Positions 40,690 through 48,801 of a DNA stretch of 64,000 nt are shown here, piece by piece (the stretch's first letter is position 1; the number at the start of each line of letters is the position of its first letter). The position numbers and the translations under genes are program-made. Below the pieces are notes generated by a model. The model was not told the origin of the DNA. It saw only the letters and a program-made list of their open reading frames with translations, and ran no database searches. Source of the stretch: JBCBSZ01 sp039818945 (GTDB lineage Bacteria; Actinomycetota; Acidimicrobiia; Acidimicrobiales; Poriferisodalaceae). Where the stretch lies: positions 19,348 to 83,347 of the forward strand of contig JBCBSZ010000015.1 of assembly GCA_039818945.1 (NCBI GenBank), read 5' to 3'.

Positions 40690-42836
40690 GAGCTCACCTC
40701 CGTCGTGCTGGTGTCGCGGACCAGTCGCCAGATGTCCCGTGCGTCGAGCTCGCCCCGCTCGACCGTCTCGATCCCCTCGGGGAGGAGCTCGCGAGCCGGA
40801 CCGCTCACGAGGAGCTCACCCGGCCCGGCGCTGCGGGCCAGGTAGTGGGCGGCACCGACCGTCGTGCCCCAGGCGTCGTAGACGAGCTTCGAGCTGCCGG
40901 TGAGCCCCACCGAGATCTCGCCGGTCGAGATGCCGGCGGCGAGGTCCAGCGACTCGGCCAGCTCGGTGTCGAGGTCGACGATGGCGTCGCGGGCGGCCAG
41001 CGCGAAGGTCGCGACCCGCGGTGCGTGATCGAGGTACGGCCGTCCGATGCCGCAGGCGCCGAAGTACGCGTCGCCGGTGAGCTTGATCCGCTCGACGCCG
41101 TTGCGCTCGGCCAGCTCGTCGAGCTCGTCGAGGAGCCGGGCGAGGGTGTGGCGCTCGTCCGGCCCGGCCTCGGGCCGCACCAGCTGGCCCAGCCCGTGGA
41201 CGATCAGGACCACCACCGTCACCTGCGGCACGACGTCGAGCACCTGGCGGTCGCCCCGCTCCACGCGGCGGGCGACGCCCGGTGGCAGCAATCGGCGCAA
41301 CACGTCGAGGCGCTCCGCGGACGCGGCCTCGACCGCCCGCTGCCGCTCGCGCAGCGACTCCCGCATGCGCTGGAACGTGTCGGCGAGGCGGGTGAACTCG
41401 ACCGGGCTCCGCGGTGGGAGGACGATGTCCTGGTCGTCGATCAACTTCCCGGTCCGTGCGTCACCGGAGCGCTGCAGCCGGTCCGAGATGAGCCGGATCG
41501 GGAGCACGGCCCGGTTCGCCCACGCGACGGCAGCGAAGGTGAGCAGCACGACGGCGCTCGCGATCGTGATGAGGAAGCGCTCCTGCAGATCGGCTGCCGG
41601 TGCATCGAGCTCGTCGCGCTCGATCTCGGAGATCACGACCCACTCGAGCCCGTCGAGGTCCACGGCTCGGGCGCCGCTGAGGACCTCGCGCCCCAGGTAG
41701 TTGGTCGACGTGATCAGCTCGCCGTCCGCCTCGAGCGCGGCCTCGACGCTCGCCGGGTCGACGTCCTGGACCCCGATCGTCGTCCCGCCCTCCACGATGC
41801 GACGCTGGTCCGCGGCGGAGACCGTCCCGACCTCTGCGGTGGTCTCGAGGTACGTGGGGCGGTCCTCGAGGAAGACCCTCGCCTCCGAGCGGAGCTGGTC
41901 GTCGCCCCCGACGAGGTAGACCTCTCCGGTCTCGCCGAGGCCCGCCTCCTCCCAGTCGCCCTCGCCGGTCATGATGCGGTCGATCTCGTCGGGCGAGATG
42001 CGCACCACCATCGCCGCGACGACCCGGCCGCCGTCGAGGACCGGGGCGCCGACGAACGCCTGCGGTCGATCGCCGGCCGGCGCGTAGGGCGCGAAGTCGC
42101 GCACCTTCGCACCGCCCTGCGGGTCGTCGATCACGTCGTCGACGAGATTGGCCAGCCCGCTCCCGCTGAACGGCCCGAGCTGGAGGCTCGTCCCGAACTC
42201 GGCCTCCTTGGCCACGCTGTAGACGACGACCCGGGTGTCGGCGTCGACGATGAGGATGTCCTCGTAGTCGAGTTGTGCCGCGACCTCGAGGTACCGGCCG
42301 TGGAGCTGCGCGTGGACGTCGGTCCAGGCGCTGCCGTCGCGGGCGTCGTTGATCAGGTCGACGTCGACGTCCAGCCCGTCGGCGGCGGCCCGGTAGTTCG
42401 CCTGGAGGTAGATCGCGATCGAACCGGTCGGGAAGACCGTCGGCTCGTTGACCGGCTCACCCCGCGCCGCCTCCAGCGGCGGGATGACGTCGTCGCGGTA
42501 GAGGTCGAGCAACTCCACTCGCAGCGGGTCGACCACGGCATCGGAGAGGTCGAGCAGCTCCAGCGCGCCGTCGGTGAACCCCGCTGCGGCGTCGGTCGCC
42601 ATCGGGCTCTCGCCCAGCAGGACCGCCTGACGCTCGACGCTGCCGACGTAGCTCTCCACGGCCAGCGTCCGCGACGAGCGAACGGCCTCGAGGCGGGCGC
42701 GGACCAGGTCGTCGGTCAGCTCGTCGGTGCTGTCGAGGCCGACCACGACCGTGATGATCAGGGAGGTCACGGTGACCGTGAGCACCGACAGGGCGAGCCG
42801 CGTCGCGATGGACGTCCGGGGGCGCCGAGCGCTCAT
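40686..42836 (-). CDS. Sensory receptor with degenerate cyclase domain (first gene of channel operon)
   Basis: 716 residues, same plan as the protein encoded at 37046: TM1 at about 12-33, a large extracellular sensor (EDILIVDADTRVVVYSV; GLGETGEVYLVGGDD), TM2 at about 428-446, HAMP, linker LRRLLPPGVARRVERG, cyclase domain about 540-700. It keeps the second metal site (KLTGDAYFGACGIG) but the first Asp is Ile (VTVVVLIVHGLG) and the transition-state Asn and Arg are replaced (WGTTVGAAHYLARS). So the domain is probably inactive, or partners with another protein. It is a paralogue of the third gene. Promoter: a TAGGTT-like -10 lies on the minus strand near 42898. Confidence 0.86.
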   Translation of the reverse strand: MSARRPRTSIATRLALSVLTVTVTSLIITVVVGLDSTDELTDDLVRARLEAVRSSRTLAVESYVGSVERQAVLLGESPMATDAAAGFTDGALELLDLSDAVVDPLRVELLDLYRDDVIPPLEAARGEPVNEPTVFPTGSIAIYLQANYRAAADGLDVDVDLINDARDGSAWTDVHAQLHGRYLEVAAQLDYEDILIVDADTRVVVYSVAKEAEFGTSLQLGPFSGSGLANLVDDVIDDPQGGAKVRDFAPYAPAGDRPQAFVGAPVLDGGRVVAAMVVRISPDEIDRIMTGEGDWEEAGLGETGEVYLVGGDDQLRSEARVFLEDRPTYLETTAEVGTVSAADQRRIVEGGTTIGVQDVDPASVEAALEADGELITSTNYLGREVLSGARAVDLDGLEWVVISEIERDELDAPAADLQERFLITIASAVVLLTFAAVAWANRAVLPIRLISDRLQRSGDARTGKLIDDQDIVLPPRSPVEFTRLADTFQRMRESLRERQRAVEAASAERLDVLRRLLPPGVARRVERGDRQVLDVVPQVTVVVLIVHGLGQLVRPEAGPDERHTLARLLDELDELAERNGVERIKLTGDAYFGACGIGRPYLDHAPRVATFALAARDAIVDLDTELAESLDLAAGISTGEISVGLTGSSKLVYDAWGTTVGAAHYLARSAGPGELLVSGPARELLPEGIETVERGELDARDIWRLVRDTSTTEVSS

Positions 42837-42975
42837 CCACCCGCCTCGGACGTCGTCGACCGGCCGGACCGCCGCCCCTGCTCGAACACGGGCCGCAACC
42901 TAGTACGACGCCCCGCGGCCACGACGACCCGCGGCCGACACGACCAGGATCGCCGGTCCGTCCACGGCGGGTGCC

Positions 42976-43914
42976 ATGCTCGACGGGGTGGACGGGCTCC
43001 GGCGGACTTCGATCTCCGGCCCCCTGCGCGCCGGCGCCCGGACCCTGGTCGACATCGGCCGGACCACCTACGTCTCGTGGTACCAGGATCGTGCGATCCG
43101 GCTCGGGGCCGGGCTGGCGTACTACGCGCTGTTCGCGATCCTGCCGATCCTCTCGCTGGCGGTCTTCTTCGCCAGCCTCTTCGTGTCGCGAGCCGACGTC
43201 GAGGCCGCGCTCGACGACGCGCTCGGTGAGCTGCTCGGCACCGCCTCGGCATCGGTGTCCGGGCAGGTGGCCGAAGAGCTCGACCGCACGGTGGTCCGAT
43301 CGGGTCTCGGCGTGGTGGGTGCCGTCTCCATGGTGATCGCCGCGACCCTCCTGTTCGTCGCGCTGCAGGACGCGTTCAACACGATCTGGTCCGTGCCCCT
43401 CGAGCGCGGCGTTCGCACGACGCTGCGGCGGCGACTGATCTCGTTCGTCGTCGTGCTCCTGCTCGCCGGCTACCTCGTGACCGCCGTGATCATCAGCACG
43501 ACGACCGACGTCCTCGCCGCCCTGACACCGGGCAGCTCGAGGTTCGTCGAACAGCTCTCACCCCTCCTCGAGACGAGCACGTCGTGGGCGGCCGGGGTCG
43601 GCTCGCTCGCGTTGATCCTCAAGCTCCTCGCGCCCGTGCCGCTGGCCTGGAGGCACGTGCTCATCGGTGGTGGGGTCACCGCCGTGCTCGTGGTGATCGG
43701 CACCCAGCTGCTCGGCATCTACCTCAGCCGGGTGGCCACCGCCTCGCTGTCGGGCGCAGCCGGCGCGATCGGCCTCTTCCTCGTCTGGCTCTACTACGAG
43801 GCGCAGATCATCCTCGTCGGGGCCGAGCTGACCAGAACCCTGTCCGAACGGAGCGCCCCTCGCGAGAACACGCCATCGGAGGAGGTCGGCGAAGTAGGGT
43901 CCCCGCCGTGCTGA
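42976..43914 (+). CDS. YihY/BrkB-family membrane protein
   Basis: 312 residues, six TMs: LGAGLAYYALFAILPILSLAVF, MVIAATLLFVALQDAFNTIWS, then LISFVVVLLLAGYL, VGSLALILKLLAP, VLIGGGVTAVLVVIGTQLL and GLFLVWLYYEAQIILVGAEL. AYYALFAILPIL and FNTIWSVP are the family marks. BrkB-like proteins were once called ribonuclease BN and are now treated as membrane proteins of unclear transport role. ATG start; the last bases overlap the GlsB-like gene. Confidence 0.9.
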   Translation: MLDGVDGLRRTSISGPLRAGARTLVDIGRTTYVSWYQDRAIRLGAGLAYYALFAILPILSLAVFFASLFVSRADVEAALDDALGELLGTASASVSGQVAEELDRTVVRSGLGVVGAVSMVIAATLLFVALQDAFNTIWSVPLERGVRTTLRRRLISFVVVLLLAGYLVTAVIISTTTDVLAALTPGSSRFVEQLSPLLETSTSWAAGVGSLALILKLLAPVPLAWRHVLIGGGVTAVLVVIGTQLLGIYLSRVATASLSGAAGAIGLFLVWLYYEAQIILVGAELTRTLSERSAPRENTPSEEVGEVGSPPC

Positions 43915-44165
43915 TCCTCGGAATCATCGTCGGCGGCGCCTTCGTCGGCTGGCTGGCGAACCTCGTGCTGGGCGGCGGCTGGCAACCGGCCGACTGGGGA
44001 GAGCTGCTGGCCGCAGGTCTCGTCGGATCGTTCGTGGGCGGGACCCTGCTCAGCCTGCTCTTCGGCGACGGGTTCGCACTGCGACCGAGCGGGATCATCG
44101 GCTCGGTGATCGGAGCGGTGGTCGTGCTGGTCGGCTGGCGGGCGGTCCGAGCTCGATCGAGCTGA
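43908..44165 (+). CDS. GlsB/YeaQ/YmgE-family small membrane protein
   Basis: 85 residues, three TMs with glycine zippers: LILGIIVGGAFVGWLANLVLGG, LAAGLVGSFVGGTLLSLLFG and IIGSVIGAVVVLVGWRAV. These match the transglycosylase-associated/GlsB stress family, whose role is unknown. GTG start overlaps the BrkB stop by 7 bases (GTGCTGA), so the two are co-translated. Confidence 0.85.
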   Translation: MLILGIIVGGAFVGWLANLVLGGGWQPADWGELLAAGLVGSFVGGTLLSLLFGDGFALRPSGIIGSVIGAVVVLVGWRAVRARSS

Positions 44166-44181
44166 TCGGAGCGAACGCGGC

Positions 44182-44673
44182 GTGGCGGGCGACGAGCACT
44201 CCGACGAGACGGCCCCGACGGCGGGTCCCGGGCGCGGCGCGCACCGACGCCCGTCCGGCACGGCGCCGTTGCCCGACTGGTGGTGGCGGCTCGACCTGCG
44301 GTGGCGTCGCACGGTGTTCGCCGCCGTCCTCGTGATCGTGCTCGGAGCGGTCGGGCTCGTGGTCAACAACCTGGTGAGCGGCGACGGCGTCGTCCGCTCC
44401 GAGGCCGACCGCTTCGTCGACGACCTCCCCGACGAGCGGGTCGAGCTGTGGGACGCGGTCGCGGAGTGCGAGACCGAGGGCGACTGGACCTCGATCAACG
44501 ACCCCTTCTACGGCGGCCTGCAGTTCACGATCGAGTCGTGGCAGGCGGTCGGTGGGCTCGGCCGGGCCGACCAGGTGCCCCGGACCGAGCAGATCATGCG
44601 AGCGGAGATGCTGCTCGACGAACAGGGCTGGGACGCGTGGCCGAACTGCGCCGCCCAGCTCGGACTCAGGTAG
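44182..44673 (+). CDS. Resuscitation-promoting-factor-like transglycosylase
   Basis: 163 residues. Cytoplasmic Pro/Arg tail, one TM anchor (about 45-64: VFAAVLVIVLGAVGLVVNN), then an Rpf catalytic domain: LWDAVAECETEGDW holds the catalytic Glu (CE-x-GG position, here CETEG), NDPFYGGLQF and ESWQAVGGL follow, ending WPNCAAQLGL with the disulfide partner Cys. Rpf enzymes cleave peptidoglycan and trigger exit from dormancy in actinobacteria. This one is tethered and short, lacking LysM or G5 domains. GTG start. Next gene follows after 6 nt. Confidence 0.87.
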   Translation: MAGDEHSDETAPTAGPGRGAHRRPSGTAPLPDWWWRLDLRWRRTVFAAVLVIVLGAVGLVVNNLVSGDGVVRSEADRFVDDLPDERVELWDAVAECETEGDWTSINDPFYGGLQFTIESWQAVGGLGRADQVPRTEQIMRAEMLLDEQGWDAWPNCAAQLGLR

Positions 44674-44679
44674 GCACCG

Positions 44680-46290
44680 ATGAAGTGGCGAGCCCTCGTC
44701 GTCCTGTCCGCGGCGCAGTTCCTGATGGTGCTCGACCAGGCGGTGATGAACGTCTCGATCAGCCAGCTCGTCGAGGACTTCGAGACGTCGGTGACGACGA
44801 TCCAGGCCGTCATCACGTTCTACGCGCTGATGATGGCGACGACCATGATGACCGGCGCCAAGATCGGCGACATCATCGGACGACGGCGGGCGTTCACCAT
44901 CGGCCTCGTCGTCTACGGGGCCGGGTCGGCGCTGACCGCGGCGTCCTGGAACGTGCCGACGCTGCTGCTCGGCTGGTCGGTGCTCGAGGGCATCGGCGCG
45001 GCACTGGTGCTGCCGGCCCTCGTGACGCTCATCGCCGCCAACTACGAGGGCACCGATCGGGTCGCGGCCTTCGGCGTCATCGGCGGCGTGGCCGGGGTCG
45101 GCATCGCGGCCGGCCCGATCGTCGGCGGCTACTTCACGAGCAACCTGTCGTGGCGCTGGGTGTTCGTGGGCGAGGTCATCCTCGCCACCCTCATCGTCGC
45201 GACCTCGCGGTGGATCGGCGACACCCCACCACTCCCGCGCCGGCCCCGGCTCGACGTCGGCGGCGCGATCCTCTCGGCGGTCGGGCTCGGCCTCGTGGTC
45301 ATCGGCATGCTGCAGGCCGGCAGCTGGGGGTTCCTCGCCCCGAAGAACTCACCGATCGAGCCCTTCGGGTTCGCGCTCACCCCCTTCGTGGTGCTCGCGG
45401 GAGGCGTCGTCCTCTGGACGTTCGCAGCGTGGGAGCGCCGCGAGGAGGCGGCCGGACGGGACCCGCTCGTCCGGCTCGATCTCCTGGCCAACGTGAGGTT
45501 GCGGTCCGGGCTCGCCTGCCTCCTCAACCAGAGCGTCATCCTGCTCGGGGTGTTCTTCACCCTGCCGCTCTACCTGCAGATCGTGCTCGGCTTCGATGCG
45601 TTCGACACCGGGCTGCGCATGCTCCCGATCTCGATCGCCATGTTCCTCACCTCCTCGATGGGGCCCGTCCTTGCGAACCGCTTCGGGCCACGGCGGGTCG
45701 TGCAGGCCGGTTTCGTCGTCGATGCGATCGCCGCCTTCGCGATGCTCGAGACCATCAAGGCCGACCTCGACGGTCCCGGCTTCGGCGCGGCGCTGGTCCT
45801 CCTCGGCATCGGGATGGGATTGATCGCCTCGCAGCTCGGCAACGTCGTCACGTCGTCGGTCTCGTCGGAGGACCGGGGCGAGGCGGGGGGCCTGCAGTAC
45901 ACCGCGCAGCAGCTCGGATCGGCCGTGGGCACCGCGCTCATCGGGGCTGTCGTGATCGGCGCCCTGATCACGGCCTTCATCAACAACATCGACGACGACG
46001 AGCGGATCCCGTCCGAGTTGTCGGCGGCGATCGAGGTCGACCTCGCCGCCGGAGCCAACTTCGTCGCCGCCGACGTCGTCGAGGACGGACTCGTCGAGGC
46101 CGGCGTCAGCACGGACGAGACCGCAGCGATCGTCGAGCGCTACCGCGAGGCGCAGCTCCAGGCGCTGCGGACCGGCCTGCTCCTCGCCGCCTTCCTCGCC
46201 GTCGTGTCGTTGGTCTTCACCCGCTACCTGCCCGAGGAGGCCCACGCTGTCGGCCACGACGAGGAGGACGAGCCCGCCTCCGCGACCTGA
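44680..46290 (+). CDS. MFS efflux transporter, DHA2 family (14 TM, EmrB/QacA type)
   Basis: 536 residues, about 14 TMs. LDQAVMNVSISQLVEDF is the DHA2 opening (motif D), GAKIGDIIGRRR is motif A with its basic loop, and GGVAGVGIAAGPIVGG is the antiporter motif C. Proton-driven drug or metabolite export is expected. A long extracellular loop near the C-terminus (about 425-485; VEVDLAAGANFVAADVVEDGLVEAG) precedes the last TM. It lies in an operon-like run with the Rpf-like enzyme, 6 nt downstream. Confidence 0.93.
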   Translation: MKWRALVVLSAAQFLMVLDQAVMNVSISQLVEDFETSVTTIQAVITFYALMMATTMMTGAKIGDIIGRRRAFTIGLVVYGAGSALTAASWNVPTLLLGWSVLEGIGAALVLPALVTLIAANYEGTDRVAAFGVIGGVAGVGIAAGPIVGGYFTSNLSWRWVFVGEVILATLIVATSRWIGDTPPLPRRPRLDVGGAILSAVGLGLVVIGMLQAGSWGFLAPKNSPIEPFGFALTPFVVLAGGVVLWTFAAWERREEAAGRDPLVRLDLLANVRLRSGLACLLNQSVILLGVFFTLPLYLQIVLGFDAFDTGLRMLPISIAMFLTSSMGPVLANRFGPRRVVQAGFVVDAIAAFAMLETIKADLDGPGFGAALVLLGIGMGLIASQLGNVVTSSVSSEDRGEAGGLQYTAQQLGSAVGTALIGAVVIGALITAFINNIDDDERIPSELSAAIEVDLAAGANFVAADVVEDGLVEAGVSTDETAAIVERYREAQLQALRTGLLLAAFLAVVSLVFTRYLPEEAHAVGHDEEDEPASAT

Positions 46291-46369
46291 CGACGGCGTC
46301 GTCGGTCGGTCCGGTCCGCTAGCTTCCTGCCGCGCACGACCGTCCGGGGCCGTGCGGGGAGGGGCGGAC

Positions 46370-47554
46370 ATGGACGACCGGTGGTGGAGCGATGGCGTCG
46401 ATGAGCTCCTCGAGGTCCCCGACGACGTGATGGTCGACATCCGCGAGGTCGAACCCGGCGACGAGGACGACGGCCTGGAGTCGACGCGTCGTGGCGCCGA
46501 GGGTCGCGGCTGGGGCCGCCACTGCCAGGGCCCGAAGGTCACCATCTCGGTCACCGGCGGCGTGCGGTACTCCGTTCGCCGCGAGATCGCGCCGATCGTC
46601 AAGGCGTTGTGCGAGGAGACGGTCCGACGGGGCTACCAGTTCCGGGACCGCGAGTGTTGGGGGTACGCCTGCCGCAAGATCGCCGGCACCAGCAGCTGGT
46701 CGAACCACTCGTGGGGGCTCGCCATCGACATCAACTCGCCGGCGAACCCGATGATCTACCGCCGGCGCTGGGCCGAGCTCCAGCGCGAGCACCCGGGCGG
46801 GGTGCCCCGTTCGATCTGGACCGACATGCCGGAGTGGCTCCCCGAGCTGTGGAAGCGGTACGGCTTCCGCTGGGGCGGCGAGTACCGGACGGTCCGCGAC
46901 GCCATGCACTTCGAGTTCATGCTCCGGCCGTCGGACGTGCCCGGGCTCATCGAGCAGCTGCGGAGCGACGGCATCGATGCACCGGACGCGCTCGGTCCCG
47001 TGCCGAAGGGCGCCGAGGTGGATCGGGTGACCCACCGCGTCACGGCGACCCGTCTCCACCTGCGGAGCGAGCCGAAGCAGGACGGCGCCTCGCTGGCGAA
47101 GCTGACCAACGGCACCGCCGTCGAACGGGTCGACGACGAGCTCGCGGAGGCCGACGGCTACCGGTGGATCCGGGTCCGGGCCGGCGTCGGTCCGAGGATC
47201 GAGACCGGGTGGATGGCGATCGAGTACCTCGCCGCCGAGCCGGGGACCGCCGCACCCTCGCCCGGCACCGCTGCCACACCCGGGCCCGACCCCTCCGAGC
47301 CTCCGGCGGGCGAGGGTCCCCGCCTCGGCCGGGTGACGCACCACGTCACCGGCACGAACCTGAACGTGCGCGCCGACCCAGGCCTCGGCGGCGCCCAGGT
47401 CTCCTCGCTGCCCCAGGGCACGCCGGTCGAGCAACTCGCCGACGCGGTGCGTCAGGCCGACGGCTACAGCTGGATCAAGGTGAACGCCGTGCTCGACGGG
47501 GCGCTGGTCGAAGGGTGGGCGGCGAGCGAGTTCCTCGGCGCAGCGGACGCGTAG
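46370..47554 (+). CDS. M15-type peptidase with two SH3-like domains
   Basis: 394 residues. Residues about 40-190 form a VanY/M15-type D-Ala-D-Ala carboxypeptidase domain: SNHSWGLAIDINSP (SxHxxGxAxD zinc motif, near 110-122) and the second His in DAMHFEFM near 180. Two SH3-like wall-binding repeats follow (about 214-285 VTHRVTATRLHLRSEP; about 315-390 VTHHVTGTNLNVRADP), joined by a Pro/Ala linker. There is no signal peptide or lipobox: the N-terminus is MDDRWWSDG and acidic. Either it is exported by an unusual path, acts after lysis, or works on recycled muropeptides. GGGGAGGGG precedes the ATG. Confidence 0.85.
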   Translation: MDDRWWSDGVDELLEVPDDVMVDIREVEPGDEDDGLESTRRGAEGRGWGRHCQGPKVTISVTGGVRYSVRREIAPIVKALCEETVRRGYQFRDRECWGYACRKIAGTSSWSNHSWGLAIDINSPANPMIYRRRWAELQREHPGGVPRSIWTDMPEWLPELWKRYGFRWGGEYRTVRDAMHFEFMLRPSDVPGLIEQLRSDGIDAPDALGPVPKGAEVDRVTHRVTATRLHLRSEPKQDGASLAKLTNGTAVERVDDELAEADGYRWIRVRAGVGPRIETGWMAIEYLAAEPGTAAPSPGTAATPGPDPSEPPAGEGPRLGRVTHHVTGTNLNVRADPGLGGAQVSSLPQGTPVEQLADAVRQADGYSWIKVNAVLDGALVEGWAASEFLGAADA

Positions 47555-47562
47555 GAGCGGTC

Positions 47563-48774
47563 ATGGACACCGATGAGCAGGAAGCCGCCGACGACGAGGC
47601 ACCCGAGCCAGCCGTCGCCTCGCGCCGACCTCGGGTCTGCGTCTGGCTGATCGCCGTGGCGACGGTCCTCGCCGTGGTCAGCGTGCTGTCCACGTGGGTC
47701 CGCACCCAGGCCCTCGACACCGACACCTGGGTGCGCATGAGCGACGAGCTGCTCGAACAGGAGGAGGTGCGCTCGACGCTCGCCGCGCACCTCGTCGACG
47801 TGCTCTACGAGCAGATCGACCTGGGTGCCGAGCTGGGCGACCGCCTCCCCGAGGAGCTCGAGGGTCTCGGTGGCCCCCTGGCCGGCGCGCTGCGGGGAGC
47901 GCTGACCGACTCGGTCGAACGGCTGCTCGGGACCGATGCGATCAGGACCGCGTGGACCGAGACCAACCGGACCGCTCACGAGGCGCTCGTGCGGATCCTC
48001 CGCGACGAGACCCGCGACGCCATCTCCACCTCCGACGGCGCCGTCACCCTCGAGCTGGGGGTGCTCGTGCGGGCGGTGGCCGAGCGGCTCGGTCTGTCGG
48101 CCGACGTGCTGGACCGCCTCCCCGACGACGCGGGCAGCGTGGTCGTCTTCGAGTCGAGCGAGCTGGCCGACGTCCAGGACGCCGTCGCGCTGCTCGATCT
48201 GCTGGCCTGGTTCTCGTTCGTGCTCGTGGTCGCCCTCTACGCACTCGCCGTGTACCTCGCCGGCGACCACCGTCCCAGCGTGCTCCGTTCGGTCGGTCTC
48301 AGCCTGATCGCCGCCGGCGTCTTCGTCCTGCTCGTGCGATCGATCGCCACCGCCCGGCTCGTCGACGCCGTGGTCGAGAACCCGGCGAACGAGGCGGCGG
48401 CCCAGGTCGCCGCCGAGGTCGTGACCCGCCTCATCCGCGAGATGGCGTGGTCGGGCATCCTGTACGGCATCGTGCTCGCCGGCTTCGCCCTGCTGCTCGG
48501 CGAGTGGCGCTGGGCGGTCGCGGTCCGCCGGACGGTCGCACCGGCGCTCAACTCGCCGCCGACGACCGTCGCCGCAGGGGTCCTGGGCTTGCTCGTCCTC
48601 CTGGTGTGGTGGTCACCCGGCCGGGCGTTCCAGAGCTGGACCACGGCGCTCACGCTGGTGCTGCTGCTGGTGGTGGCGACGGTCGCGCTCCGCCGGCGGA
48701 CGATCGCGGAGTTCTCCGACGTCACCGCCGCGGACGTCTGGGCGTCGCTCCGGTCCGGACGATCGACCGCCTGA
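47563..48774 (+). CDS. Polytopic membrane protein with exposed N-terminal module
   Basis: 403 residues. TM1 at about 27-45 (VWLIAVATVLAVVSVLSTWV), an exposed module of about 150 residues (DTWVRMSDELLEQEEVRSTLA, LVDVLYEQIDLGAELGDRLPEE), then five TMs. The same plan, with DPDVRSFVAREAVDGLVELRPD, forms the N-terminal half of the PLC-like fusion at 19363, so the two are likely distant paralogues. The function of this module is unknown. GGAGCGG ribosome site; it follows the M15 peptidase by 8 nt and so is probably co-transcribed. Confidence 0.78.
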   Translation: MDTDEQEAADDEAPEPAVASRRPRVCVWLIAVATVLAVVSVLSTWVRTQALDTDTWVRMSDELLEQEEVRSTLAAHLVDVLYEQIDLGAELGDRLPEELEGLGGPLAGALRGALTDSVERLLGTDAIRTAWTETNRTAHEALVRILRDETRDAISTSDGAVTLELGVLVRAVAERLGLSADVLDRLPDDAGSVVVFESSELADVQDAVALLDLLAWFSFVLVVALYALAVYLAGDHRPSVLRSVGLSLIAAGVFVLLVRSIATARLVDAVVENPANEAAAQVAAEVVTRLIREMAWSGILYGIVLAGFALLLGEWRWAVAVRRTVAPALNSPPTTVAAGVLGLLVLLVWWSPGRAFQSWTTALTLVLLLVVATVALRRRTIAEFSDVTAADVWASLRSGRSTA

Positions 48775-48801
48775 GCCGCGGCGACCCCAGTCCGCAGCCG
48801 G

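Noticed and set aside
40845..43229. Long plus-strand frame opposite the receptor gene
   Set aside because: It has no recognisable domain, and the opposite strand reads a full TM-sensor-HAMP-cyclase plan.
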